NCBI GenBank assembly: GCA_018873225.1
Contig: JAEILZ010000001.1
Coordinates: 744,001-808,000 of the forward strand
Source of the DNA: [Phialemoniopsis] sp. UDSM-2020
Lineage: Eukaryota > Ascomycota > Sordariomycetes > Thyridiales > Thyridiaceae
Direction of reading: 5' to 3'
Length of the DNA stretch: 64,000 nt
Shown: one piece after another, positions 34,948-45,163 of the stretch
How positions within the stretch are numbered: the stretch's first letter is position 1
Layout of the letters: every line of letters starts with the position of its first letter
The notes under the pieces: model-generated
The model's database searches: none
What the model was told of the DNA's origin: nothing
Seen by the model: the letters and a program-made list of their open reading frames with translations, nothing else
Translations under genes and position numbers: made by a program

Positions 34948-36483
34948 CTAATCCATTTTCCGACCACCCAAGCATACATCATCCAATCTCCTAACCAGGC
35001 CGTCCAGCACATTGTCAGCCGATTCCTTACTCACGACATCCTTATCATATGCCCCAGTAATGACGAGATCCCCTCCAGCAACCGCTGCCACATTGAGAAC
35101 GATTCCCTGACACCCAACCCTCCCGTTCGTTGCTGAAGCCGAGAAGACAACATCCGTGATAGACCATTGTCCCTCTTTGACTGGTTTAAAAACTCCCAGG
35201 TTTGACAGCATAATGTTATGTGACATGTCTGTCGAAGGGAATCCCTTCTCGATCACTGTCTCCAAGGTATCATCGAGCAGCTTTACTGCGACATAGACTC
35301 GCTGCCCCTGCCCGATGCGCTTCTGTATCATATCTTCCTTGTAGTCCCGGACATACTTCCACAGCGCGGGACGGTCTGGTTTATCTCCCAGGAACAGTTT
35401 CCTAATGGGCGCCAGGAACAAGGGGCGGCGCGCGCCTCCAGCTGCATTCATGATAACCCCCGCACCAATAGGACTGCTTCCCTTCTTGAATCGATCCATT
35501 GGTAACAGAGCGCGCATATCGTACGGCAAACAGGCCGTCGTAATCGACGCGTTGGGTGCATGATCGAGCGCCAGGGTAGCAATGAAGAGAATTGACAGGA
35601 GCGGTGTCAGCTGGGTTCCATTCGCTCGGCAAGCAGCGAGTATCTTGGTCAGATCGGCGGCCGGGATCCTGCGGAGGGACACGCCTGTCTGGGTGCACTG
35701 CTCCTTCGGAGGGATTTGGCGTAGATCCTTCGAATATGGCTTTGAAGGTGGAGCGTCGTGGTTGATACGGCTCTTGCCATAGATGACACCCACAATCCAA
35801 GATACGAAAGTGTACCACAGGATGGCGTATATCACCGGCTTGGGCAGGGTATGTGTTGGCGCGAGTTTCACGGCACCTGCTTCACCGACTTGGTCACCGG
35901 CCACGGAGATAGGCGATACCGGACGTTCATCAATAGAACGAGGAAGATCGTTCAGAGCCGCCAGAAACTCGCGATGAAAGACATAACCCGACATTCCGTC
36001 AGCCATGGCATGAGAGCACACAAATATCACATGTCTGCCACCCTTGACAAACACTTTCCAGGCTGGAGCTCTCGGTTCATCTACACGCCATTCGTCGAAC
36101 CATGTGTTGTGCAGCTTCTCCAGCAGGTTCGTATCAATGCCCGCTTCATCATCATCAACGAAGACAATATAATCCTCCACGTTGATCTCCCGGAGGACTG
36201 CTATGTCTAACTTTGTCACCTTTCCTTGGGGGCGAGGAATGCAGACATATCGCAGACGTGGTTGGGCCTCAATCACGGCACGCAAGGCGGCAACCACCGC
36301 TGCTTTCGAGAGGGAACGATCGGGACCCGCATATGTACCGCCGACTATGATATTTGACTGAATGCCCAAGCGGTAGTAAAGCCAAAACAGGCGATCGTGA
36401 AAGTCTACGACAAAGTTAGCAATTGTCATGAGAGGTTCGACATCTTCACGTACCCGACTCGCGCACCACGGTATATGGTACAT
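34948..36483 (-). CDS. Alcohol-acetyltransferase-family (AATase/condensation fold) acyltransferase
   Basis: Acyl-CoA-dependent O-acyltransferase of the BAHD/condensation-like fold. A single exon gives 511 aa. The catalytic HXXXD motif is intact: His158-Asp162 in SHAMADGMSG. A hydrophobic segment (about residues 213-233, AILWYTFVSWIVGVIYG) may anchor it to ER or lipid-droplet membranes, as in yeast Atf-type enzymes. The second structural motif is less clear. It is convergent with the NLR-like gene, with only about 160 bp between stop codons. The substrate could be an alcohol, a polyketide hydroxyl or a trichothecene-type hydroxyl; sequence does not decide. Confidence 0.88.
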   Translation of the reverse strand: MYHIPWCASRVREDVEPLMTIANFVVDFHDRLFWLYYRLGIQSNIIVGGTYAGPDRSLSKAAVVAALRAVIEAQPRLRYVCIPRPQGKVTKLDIAVLREINVEDYIVFVDDDEAGIDTNLLEKLHNTWFDEWRVDEPRAPAWKVFVKGGRHVIFVCSHAMADGMSGYVFHREFLAALNDLPRSIDERPVSPISVAGDQVGEAGAVKLAPTHTLPKPVIYAILWYTFVSWIVGVIYGKSRINHDAPPSKPYSKDLRQIPPKEQCTQTGVSLRRIPAADLTKILAACRANGTQLTPLLSILFIATLALDHAPNASITTACLPYDMRALLPMDRFKKGSSPIGAGVIMNAAGGARRPLFLAPIRKLFLGDKPDRPALWKYVRDYKEDMIQKRIGQGQRVYVAVKLLDDTLETVIEKGFPSTDMSHNIMLSNLGVFKPVKEGQWSITDVVFSASATNGRVGCQGIVLNVAAVAGGDLVITGAYDKDVVSKESADNVLDGLVRRLDDVCLGGRKMD

Positions 36484-37019
36484 TCATAGTTGCTCTCGTG
36501 TATAGACCGGTAAGAGAGCTGAAGCGCAGATTGAACAGTGGCTCGAGTTTCTGTCACATCAGTGAGGTTCATTGTTTGCATCACGATGCTTATCAAGGTG
36601 CAATTTTGTCAAAGGATTCGGAAGCACCACTCTGGTCCCTGTGATTGGCCCTGGCTGCTCTCACTAAGCTCTATTTGGACATTGGAGGAGTCTGTCCCAC
36701 CTACTCATCCCCTATCTTCAGTCAGCACTAAGGGTATCTGATACCTCCGTTCATGTGTTGCACACTATCTCATATCATGTTGACATGTTCAAAGAGGAGC
36801 CACAACTTGGCTTTTTAATTTGTCAAAAGTAAGCTATTTACTCGAAATATTCTCGAAGCGAAAGTGCTCTCAACTCCACTTCACTATCGCCAGTCTGTTC
36901 CCAAGCGATATTTCATAACGGCCCTCCAATCGACTCAGATAGATGATCGAAGAACTATTTTCTAATTATATGTTTAGCCGAGTGTCCCGTAGAGAAAGAC
37001 AAGTGTAGGTTCTTACCAT
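36484..37019. other. Intergenic region without recognisable genes
   Basis: About 540 bp, AT-richer than its surroundings, holding the promoter of the acyltransferase and the 3' end of the small Cys-rich protein gene. A GGTAAGA donor-like site just past the stop codon of the latter hints at a 3'-UTR intron. Confidence 0.5.
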
Positions 37020-37220
37020 CTAACATGTCTTGCCATTGGGAGTCCAGTTGCAACCACCGGGGTAGCAGCTTGCGCAGACACACTTGCCACTCTGGCAAGC
37101 GCAGCTGACACCACAGCTGCTGCGGTCCTGGAGCTGGGCGAGAGCATCCTCGGGGGTAGGTGCCGGAGCTGCGATCGCAAGGGCGACGAAGAGGGAGAAA
37201 AAGACGCCGACTGACTTCAT
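37020..37220 (-). CDS. Secreted 8-cysteine mini-protein
   Basis: A predicted 66-aa precursor. Residues 1-19 form a signal peptide (MKSVGVFFSLFVALAIAAP), then a short acidic/Gln propeptide-like stretch, then a C-terminal domain with eight cysteines in about 32 residues, spaced C-x3-C-x-C-x4-C-x-C-x2-C-x4-C-x9-C. The CxC and Cys-Gly spacing resembles both metallothioneins and disulfide-rich effectors, but the signal peptide favours secretion. The frame runs further upstream to a Met at 37319, but a TATA box at 37334-37341 makes that part leader or promoter. A small apoplastic effector or antimicrobial peptide are both possible; I recognise no named family. Confidence 0.78.
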   Translation of the reverse strand: MKSVGVFFSLFVALAIAAPAPTPEDALAQLQDRSSCGVSCACQSGKCVCASCYPGGCNWTPNGKTC

Positions 37221-37333
37221 TATGGCGGATGATGGTGATCTAAGACAAGAGCCTGGTATGTGTGAGATGATTGCTGGAGAAGAGGATGAGTTTCTAGACT
37301 TGTCTTTCTTGTTGAGCACGAGTCTTCGAACAG

Positions 37334-37341
37334 TTTATATA
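37334..37341 (-). promoter_or_regulatory. TATA box of the 8-cysteine mini-protein gene
   Basis: TATATAAA on the minus strand, about 115 bp upstream of the ATG at 37220 and only about 15 bp before an in-frame ATG at 37319. It fixes 37220 as the more credible start. Confidence 0.65.
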
Positions 37342-38939
37342 CAAAGAACCGCGATGCAAAAGCTCGCTTAAGATGCTATTGCCTGCGCAGTGAGTAAGCG
37401 CAGCGTGGCATTGCTACAACCTGCCTGCGACTATCATCAAATTAGCCTATATATCGGCTCAGTCCTTTGAGGGGTCTGAGCAGCCTTACTGGACGACGGA
37501 ACACGCGTTTTGAGACCCAGTGGTGAACGGGCCCGATGCGTACATGCGAGGCTGCGGCGCCGGGCCATTTTCCCGGGAGGCGCATGTGAGAAACGCCGCC
37601 ATAGCCGCGACGCCTGGCAAGGCAGCCAGCCTCCACCATCTGGTGCCTGTCAGTCGTAGGTTTATCGGGAACGTTGCCGGCGTATAGCCGGTTCAAGGAG
37701 GAGTTCCCCGTACAAGGTTATTAGAGTAGGTGACATCGGCTTGAGCTAGGTCAATTTTAGCTCTTTTACCTTCATGCATTCAAGGATTACTCAGTGCTGA
37801 GACATGGACAGAGGCTATTCGATCGCTGACAGGATCGAAAAGTCAGCAACATATTGCGCGAATATGCATCACTAGACGTATTTGGAAGCGCAGGCGAGCT
37901 CAAGGCGCGTTTCGGGTGGAGCTTTGTGCGTCATGCGTCAGCAAAGTTGCGGATTGCAACATCCGCAATACTGTTTAGAGGTTGAGTAAACTTTTGAAAA
38001 GCAACATCAAATGCTTGTTTCCACTTTGTACTTTGGTCCTGCTAATAAGGCAAATGGCTCAATCGAGCCCAAGGAACCAAATGCTTGTCCTGCCTTTCCT
38101 CCCAAGTTGGGGGCCAAACCATGGTGTGCGAGAGACATTTTGAATCAGCGTTCCTGTCTGTAGCTATCGACTCAATCCCATGGACCGAATAACCATCTGG
38201 AATAGATGAGTTCATTTGTGATGGGCAATGACACTGTCGATATGAAGTGCGCTTAGCCTGGCTCAACCCTCGAGGGCCTAGACCGCCCACATCACGGACC
38301 TTACCAGCCCTAAATCGTGAGACACCGCGAAGGACCGCAAATGGTCTCTCCGGGGTTGCGACAGGCGACACGACGGTCATACGCCCCGTCAAGAAAGATA
38401 ATAGCCCTCGGCGAGCGCGTGGGTAGCGTGGCAGGTCAATCTCCCGCTGCCCCACCAGCCGGGACAGCTACAGGAAGTGTTCTTCATCGTGGCTGCGCGT
38501 AAGGGCACTGTCTCTTGGACTTTTATCGGAGCGGTCATGTATTGAGAAACAACAAAGACATGGCAGAGCTGCTCGCAGTCAGACGGGGCTGGTATCTTCC
38601 TCTCAGCGATAGACCATACATGAGAGAGAAAGCCAGTACAGCACACCTCTGTGTTCAGTACTCGCCATGACTCTACACTCTGGCTTTCCAAAGCATCTGC
38701 ATCCTCTAGAAATCATGTATGATCTGAATCTCCTGTGGGCCTCACACTGGTCGAGCATTTCACTGTCGCCTGTAGCAAAACCCACCTAGGATTGCCTAGT
38801 GATATGCAGGATGAACCTTTTGGTGCTAGTGTTATCGGCGCCAGCATCGACATCACAAGTCCAAGTGGAACCGAGCATGCGGTGCGGGGTAAAGCGCCTC
38901 GTGAGATAGAGGCACTGGCAGGCCTTAAGCGAGCAAAGC
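37342..38939. other. Intergenic region without recognisable genes
   Basis: About 1.6 kb upstream of the zinc-cluster gene. Frames up to about 140 codons occur (for example around 38713-39154 on both strands) but lack motifs, and partly overlap the real zinc-cluster exon. It probably contains divergent promoters. Confidence 0.5.
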
Positions 38940-40745
38940 ATGCCACTTGTCCACCCATGGTCCTTGATATCTCCAAGCACAGTGATGGCCGGAGAACAGT
39001 CTCGGATTCGCAAGAGGAGAACCAAGACGGGTTGTTACACCTGCCGTCAACGCAAGGTGCGGTGCGGCGAGCAACACCCAGTCTGCGTTGCTTGCAGTCG
39101 CTTGGATCTGGATTGCCGATACCCGAGCACAGTGATCGAGGCATCGTCGCCTAGCAGGTCGAAGCGAAACTCTCAGGATAGGCGACAGAGCACCCAGGTC
39201 AGCAATCCACCATCCTTCTCCGAGAGTCTTGATGCCACCCTTGGACTGGATCCCACTCCTATTCTTGATCCGTGCACAACAGCCGTCGAAGTCCAGTCCG
39301 AGCCAACTTCGCATTGGTGGTCATCGTTAGGCGAGGGATTGCTGGACGTCAACTGGCTTGAGCATTGGGTTCCGGCCCCTGGCGACTTCTTTGACGACGT
39401 TGGCATCGGACCCAATCTGTTCCAACAACAAACTCCAGGCCTTTCAAATACTATCTGGCAACCATCGAGCCCCTGTCGAAATGTCACGCTACTCCCGGAG
39501 GACCGAGAGGTGCTCCAGCACTTCACCGTCACCATGGTCCGCTTCTGCATTCTGCGCAACTGCGTACACGACAACCTCTACAGCTATCTCCTGATCAACA
39601 TGGGGCTCTTCCACAGCACCCTGTTCGATGCGATGATGGCGTGGTCGGCCCTCCACCTCGCCCACGTCCAGCAGAAAAGCAACCAGAGAGCCCGGGATCG
39701 CTACGACCGTGCCTATACCGCGTTGATAGAAGACCTCGGCCATGGCGTGGCGCCGAGCATACTACTGGCGACTATCTGGTTTCTCATGCAGTATCAACTG
39801 ATCCTCGCGGAGAGTGCCGATGCTTTTTGCGAGCTGCTGGCTTTGGCTGCTGAGGTGGCTCGAGCCGAATTCCAGAATGTGGACTCGGAAACATCCCTGA
39901 ACAGGATAGGCCCGGTTGGGTCTCTCATACTCGTCTGGATGAGTGCTAGAGACAGTCAGGCTGCTTACTTGGGCCTGGGCGGGAGGCTGATTGGGTGCTT
40001 GAGAGCGTACTCGCACATATACGAGCTTGTGGATGCTTCATCAATATCCCACGAAGCAGAGGACGCGCCAGACATCGTGTTTACACCAAGGCAGTCGAAC
40101 TCTGCAAGTCAGCCGCCGAGCGAGATGCAGGCATGTATGAAACTAAGCTTTCGAAACGTTACCGTTGCCGGCCAGATCAAAATCCTAGGCCGCGGAGAGT
40201 TTCCGTCCACGGACGCCACGGCATGGAACACCATTGGCGACAGCCTCAGAGTGCTCTGCCGCGAGATAGAACAAGACGAGAGTGCGGCGGCCAAGGCGGC
40301 GCTAGCCGTAGCCCAGGGACACATCGCGGCGATGCCCGTTGTCGAGCCGATTCACTACAACAGACTCTTACTTCTGGGAAGCTACTACTCGACGCTCATG
40401 GAATACCACAACAACCGTCCGTCAGCTGTGGACGGTCTGGATCTGCTCGGCCCTGAAGAGTGCGCGGCCAGGGTGATTCGGCTCTGCCAGCGGGCTGTGG
40501 CAGACCGGCCAAATTCGCCACAGGGTATCTGGCCGACGCAGATTCTTATGGCCGGTGTCACCACCCGAGATCCTGTCTATCAAGCGTGGGCAATACAGGC
40601 ATTTGAGAAAGCCGAGAGGTGGGGAGCCAATATCGTCAAGACGCGGAAGCTTCTAGAGGCGGTCGTTCAAAGACAAAACTTGACAGGACAGAGAGCCAAT
40701 GTCATTCAGGTCATGAAAGAGACCACAGGGTTCTTCATCATCTAG
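38940..40745 (+). CDS. Zn(II)2Cys6 transcription factor at the left border of the catabolic region
   Basis: Single-exon nuclear regulator of 601 aa, or 586 aa if the second ATG at 38985 is used. The zinc cluster is C32, C35, C42, C49, C52 and C59 in TGCYTCRQRKVRCGEQ / HPVCVACSRLDLDC, preceded by a basic patch (RIRKRRTK). A Ser-rich linker and a long helical domain with the Fungal_trans_2-like pattern follow. It lies tail to tail with the MFS transporter gene, about 140 bp between stop codons. As the first gene of the series of transport and hydrolase genes it is a good candidate for the pathway-specific activator. The absence of introns contrasts with the many introns of its neighbours. Confidence 0.9.
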   Translation: MPLVHPWSLISPSTVMAGEQSRIRKRRTKTGCYTCRQRKVRCGEQHPVCVACSRLDLDCRYPSTVIEASSPSRSKRNSQDRRQSTQVSNPPSFSESLDATLGLDPTPILDPCTTAVEVQSEPTSHWWSSLGEGLLDVNWLEHWVPAPGDFFDDVGIGPNLFQQQTPGLSNTIWQPSSPCRNVTLLPEDREVLQHFTVTMVRFCILRNCVHDNLYSYLLINMGLFHSTLFDAMMAWSALHLAHVQQKSNQRARDRYDRAYTALIEDLGHGVAPSILLATIWFLMQYQLILAESADAFCELLALAAEVARAEFQNVDSETSLNRIGPVGSLILVWMSARDSQAAYLGLGGRLIGCLRAYSHIYELVDASSISHEAEDAPDIVFTPRQSNSASQPPSEMQACMKLSFRNVTVAGQIKILGRGEFPSTDATAWNTIGDSLRVLCREIEQDESAAAKAALAVAQGHIAAMPVVEPIHYNRLLLLGSYYSTLMEYHNNRPSAVDGLDLLGPEECAARVIRLCQRAVADRPNSPQGIWPTQILMAGVTTRDPVYQAWAIQAFEKAERWGANIVKTRKLLEAVVQRQNLTGQRANVIQVMKETTGFFII

Positions 40746-40884
40746 AGATAGATATGATTGAATCATTTGTAGCATTGTTGTAAACTAGCGGAATGGAAAG
40801 AGATGAAATGAATGAATACCCTCCAAGAAGGCATTGGACGTTGAGATTAGACTATATATGGGTTCGGTTCATCACCTCGCTGAC

Positions 40885-42666
40885 CTAGTAGACGTATCGG
40901 AAATGCGGCTGTTCCTTGTCAGTCAGATCCATCAGACCCTCCTGAGCAAACTCTTCCTCTGTAGCAGGGGGTGCATTGGCTAAGGCCGTTTCTTTTCTAC
41001 GGTTAGACCACATGAGACACGCTTGGAGAGCGAAAGGTAGAGCAATCAAGATTGAAAAGCACGCGATAGCTCCATTGAACGCTGTTGGGTATCGCGGGGC
41101 CTCTTTGCCAATGAAGAGCTGTGGCCCGACGATGAGACCGAGTGACGCAGCAATGAACATCATGGCCGCACCAGTGACTTTCTTGGTGAAGCCCGAGGTG
41201 TTTCCAGAGAAGGTGGAGTACGCCATGACATTGTCGACTGTGTGGGTCTGAATGATGTAGTAGGAGAGAAGTCTGCCAACGTGATTCTTCTGCGGCAGGG
41301 TCATGAGGAGGACCGCACCGATCAGTGGAGGAATTTGAGAGATGGATGCAGTCAGCATGCGGACGTTCTTGAAGCGAGCGTTGACCCAGCCGCTGGTAAG
41401 AATCGAGATCGTCTGGACCGCTCCAAGAGGAATGGACAGTAGGGTGGCGTTCAATGCGCTGAAGCCAAAGTCCTTGATGACGATGTTGCCAAATGATGCC
41501 ACACCACCGGATGGGATGGCACTCAGCACCAGGATACCGCAGTAAAGCCAGATGTTGATATCGAAGAGGCACTCCCGAAACTGCGACCACTTCCACTGAT
41601 GGTTGATGATACCCGTGTGGTTCTCCCGTAGTCGCTCAATAGCCATCGCCCGCTCCTGAGGGGTGAGGAACTTGGCGTTCATCGGATTATCGGGGAGTAT
41701 GAACAGGAGGGTTATACCCCAGCAGATAGTAATAGCGCCGACTATGATGAAGAACCATATCCACGGGCCGACTGGTAGACTGCTGCTGATGTGGCCAATA
41801 CCATATCCAATAAGACCCCCGATCATTTGCTGAAGGTGCGTTAGAACCGAACAAAACATAAGTCAAATAGAACGTACCGCGCAGGCGTTACCGAGAAACC
41901 AAGCTCCTTGACGACCAGGTTGCTCACCATCTCTCTTATACCACATGGAGATGGTCAAAACCATGGCAGGTGTGATACCGGATTCTGCAAAACCGAGAAG
42001 CGTTCGAAGTATTGCGGCCACGGCAAACGATCGAGCAGCCGCAGTGCACATGAGTAGGCACCCCCAGAGAAGGACTGAGATGGCGATGAAACGTCCGAGA
42101 GGGACAATCTGTATGAGCCTACCGGCAACCGGTTGAAAAGCCATGATCGCTGTGCGTTCCAAAAGGTTAGCTTGCGCTCTGCACTTTGGCGCACGGTGTG
42201 ACTGACCCAGGTTGATGATGGATCCGGCTGCCCAGGCATATTGGTTGACTGACATGTGCTACATCCGGTCAATATTTAGAAGTGGTACTGTGATATATGT
42301 AATCAAGACTTGCCATATCCGCCAGGAGTCCAAAGTTGGAAGAGTAAGACATGGCCTGTTGGTCCAGGAACTTGAGCGTATAAGTGAACACGAGCTAAGA
42401 AAAGTCAGTACACCTGAGCTGTTTTGACACAACAGTTGCAGGTGGGAGCAACATACGATGGGCATCATGTACATGTCAATTTTTCTCAGCAACCTCTTGT
42501 CTTCTTCTGGGGTAAGTGTGCCAACATGGTTCTCCGCCGCAAAGGCAAGAGCATCGTCGTTGCGCTTGTCTCCGATCTCTTTACCAAGCGCACCGTCGTC
42601 GATAGATGCGCTGGTTCCCGGACCTACATCCAGGTCTCGGATGTTCTTGCTGTCTGCAGGTGCCAT
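40885..42666 (-). CDS. MFS transporter of the allantoate/nicotinate permease (Dal5/Tna1, ACS) family
   Basis: Proton-linked uptake of a small organic anion at the plasma membrane. Minus-strand exons are 42666-42457, 42394-42314, 42258-42207, 42149-41878 and 41829-40885, giving 519 aa. The N-terminus has the family's short acidic cytosolic part (TPEEDKRLLRKIDMYMMPI), then the DQQAMSYSSNFGLL segment, the NQYAWAAGS motif and the repeated hydrophobic helices. Intron 2 starts with GCAAGT, a GC-AG intron, needed to join GLLADM to HMSVNQ. Intron 3 is 57 bp, a multiple of three and free of stops, so retention would insert 19 residues; family spacing favours removal. Dal5/Tna1 relatives carry allantoate, ureidosuccinate, nicotinate and similar acids. 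It neighbours the amidase gene. Confidence 0.9.
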
Positions 42667-43262
42667 GATGGAGGATTGTGAATGTGAAATAAGGATAAAG
42701 TGCCGACAGTAAACCAAAGCCCCAACGATCAAGGAGACTCGTCTCTTTAATCATGGCATGGGCATCTAGGGTGTATGGCCAGGTTGTCGACCGCCTTATC
42801 TGGAGAAGACAGGAGACGTCATCCCTATCTTGAGTGTCGGTAAAGGTCAACTAAGCTGCTATCTAGCCGAGCTGGCGGTATCTGGGGTGCGGGGAAGACA
42901 GACGCTAATGCCTCCTTAATCTTCCCCCACAGGTTATCATTCCCTCTAGAGTCTAGATTAGCACTCGCGCTATCTAGATTGGTAGTGCTTCGCCGAGTTC
43001 TTGCGATTACGGCAGCCAGTAGTAGAGGACAGGAAGGTCAGCCAAGGATCCGAAAGTTGGAAAAGATATCGTGTCCTGACTTGACCCACTGGTAACCGAA
43101 GCAGAGTACTCTCTGCACCAAACGACGACCTTGGATCACCTGCTCAATACTGAAATTCCGACATCGCTTCACATCACGTACGTAAGGAATCAACCTTAAG
43201 CGAGTCAGATGTAAGTCTATCGCCGTGGTCAACTCTAATGCCAATAGTATGTCTCATGCAGC
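42667..43262. other. Intergenic region between MFS promoter and amidase 3' end
   Basis: About 600 bp with no coding frame. It includes two closely spaced ctctagattagcactcgcgctatctagat-like inverted segments around 42945-42985 (tctagatta / ctatctagat), whose function is unknown. Confidence 0.45.
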
Positions 43263-44735
43263 CTATCTCCCATGTGCCCTGAGCACCTCACCTACAGCTC
43301 TTGCTACAGATAGCAGATGTCTATCGCTATATCTGGAGCCCACAAGTGACACTCCCACAGGCAAGCCATGTGACCCCTTGAGTCCCGGAACATTCACAAC
43401 AGGTGTGTGCAAAGCCTAGTAAAGGGTGAGTATGCATACGAGATACGACAAGTTCTCATAACATACCGTCCATATCAGATTGAAGGCCGAACTGCCTGTC
43501 TTCTCGATCCCCTCGGGTGCCTCGTCTGGGGCACTCGGCGTGAGAATTGCTGCATATTTGCGACAGATCTCGTCTATCTTGGGTCTCAAAGCTGCCACGC
43601 CATCAAAGGCTCGTGTCTGGTCCGCGCGGGAAATTTTCTTGACGTTCTCCACGTGTCCTACCAGGAACTCATCGAGCTGATCTTGGCAAACGCGGTATTC
43701 TGCAAGGAAGGATGTCCGTCCCTCCGAAGTGAGCCACGTACGATGCCACTTTGGCAGCTCGTCGAACTCAGAAGGCAGATCCAGCTCTTCTACTTCGGCT
43801 CCTGCTTCTTGCAAAAGTTTGACCGCTGCTGCCATCGCATTGACGGTGCCTGGACCAGCCTGCGGCCACATCATAGTTTTGACAATTGCAAATTTGGATC
43901 TTTCAATTGTGAATGGCTGTTGCAGCTGGTTGTCGTCATTGATGGCAAACAGGTCTGCAAGAAGGTCAAGGTCATCAACGCTGCGGGCGTAGAAGCCCAC
44001 AGTATCAAAGAGTAGAGAGTAAATCTTTACCCCCTCACGACTAACCGAGTTCCAGGTCGGTTTGAGGGCGTAGATGCCGTTGAAGGACGCAGGCCTGATC
44101 GTACTACCGCCTGTCTGGGTGGCCAGGGCAATTGGAACCTGCAAGTCTGCTACTGCCGCTCCAGAACCTGATGACGAGCCCCCTGGAGTGCGAGCGGCAT
44201 CATGAGGATTGCGAGTTTGAGGCCCTTTGTTTGTTGCTGCAAACTCTGCAGTTGTGGTCTTGCCTATGAATTGTTAGTATAGCCTCCAATAGCCGTGACA
44301 CGTTCAACTGAACAGCCGTACCTAGTATCAAGGCTCCAGCATGCCGAAGTATGGCCACGCATGATGCATCCAGGTCCGGCGCATTGCCATTGTATATCGC
44401 AGAGTTAAATTCGGTTGGCATCCCTATAATTGGATAAGCTACTATATCAAGTCTTGATAACCCAGACGGGAATGACCTTTAGTGTATATGATGTCCTTCA
44501 CAGCCACTGCTACGCCGTGGAGTGGCCCTCTTTCGGCTTTGGGTATGGCATCGAGTCTTCGAGCCTGATAGAGGACAAGTCCAGGGTTCAGATACGCCCA
44601 GGCCTTGACAGAATCGTCGCGCTCTGATATTCGCGCAAGTAAAGACTTGGCATAATGCTCAACTGTAAGAGAGCCATCTTCGAACCGAGCCAGAGCCTGG
44701 GTGGCTGTCAGCTCGTGAGGTTCTCGTCGAGCCAT
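43263..44735 (-). CDS. Amidase-signature family amidase
   Basis: Hydrolyses a carboxylic amide to acid and ammonia. Exons are 44735-44477, 44423-44322, 44263-43467 and 43415-43263, giving 436 aa. The Ser-cisSer-Lys triad is complete: Lys80 in AVAVKDIIYT, cis-Ser near 151 in GGSSSGSGAAVA and nucleophile Ser174 in TQTGGSTIRP. Exon joins recreate the family motifs KGMPTEF and ILGKTTTAEF, which supports the models; the first donor (GTCATT) is weak. The C-terminal exon supplies NVPGLKGSHGLPVGV. At 436 aa it is on the short side and has no extra C-terminal domain, so it is not a urea-amidolyase/allophanate hydrolase fusion. Between a Dal5-type permease and a dioxygenase, a catabolic role for an amide intermediate is likely. 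Confidence 0.92.
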
Positions 44736-45163
44736 GGTCGCATTGCTTGATGATAGATGGCTGTCTCGACGGTTCCAGCACATTCCCTGGTCATGTGGTC
44801 ACGCTGCCACCCGTCATGCATTTGTAGCACTAAGATTCGACCAGACAGTATCCCGCCGTTGCTTGATGGTCGGTAAACACACAAGCTGGCCCATCTCCCC
44901 CTCACTTTTGCTAAGCGAGCACTTTATCAATGCAGATCACTTGGATGGCTCCACACCTTCTGCATTGAGACACAAGTACCACGAAAGATCATGTCACGAC
45001 GGCAAGCCAGCGAACTTAGTGTGTTCAGTTTGCCTTTAATTTAGCTTGTTGAGGAAATCAAAGGCGTCACTGACAAGTTGACGAGTACAATCAGATATAT
45101 ATATCACAAACTCATTCCCGAATTACAGCCTAATACAAGTGAAAAGAACCTAACAAGCCTAGA
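44736..45163. other. Intergenic region: amidase promoter and dioxygenase 3' end
   Basis: About 430 bp, AT-rich toward 45060-45160, no coding frame. It holds the amidase promoter and the downstream region of the dioxygenase. Confidence 0.5.

Noticed and set aside
37221..37319. Upstream in-frame ATG of the 8-cysteine mini-protein
   Set aside because: It lies about 15 bp from the TATA box, so it would not be in the transcript, and using it would bury the signal peptide.
38713..39154. Frames of about 140 codons on both strands before and across the zinc-cluster gene start
   Set aside because: They have no motifs, overlap each other and the true zinc-cluster exon, and show no splice-linked extension.
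43263..44735. Amidase as a urea amidolyase or allophanate hydrolase component
   Set aside because: It has only the amidase-signature domain, ends soon after it and lacks the extra C-terminal domain; no biotin-dependent carboxylase gene is adjacent.
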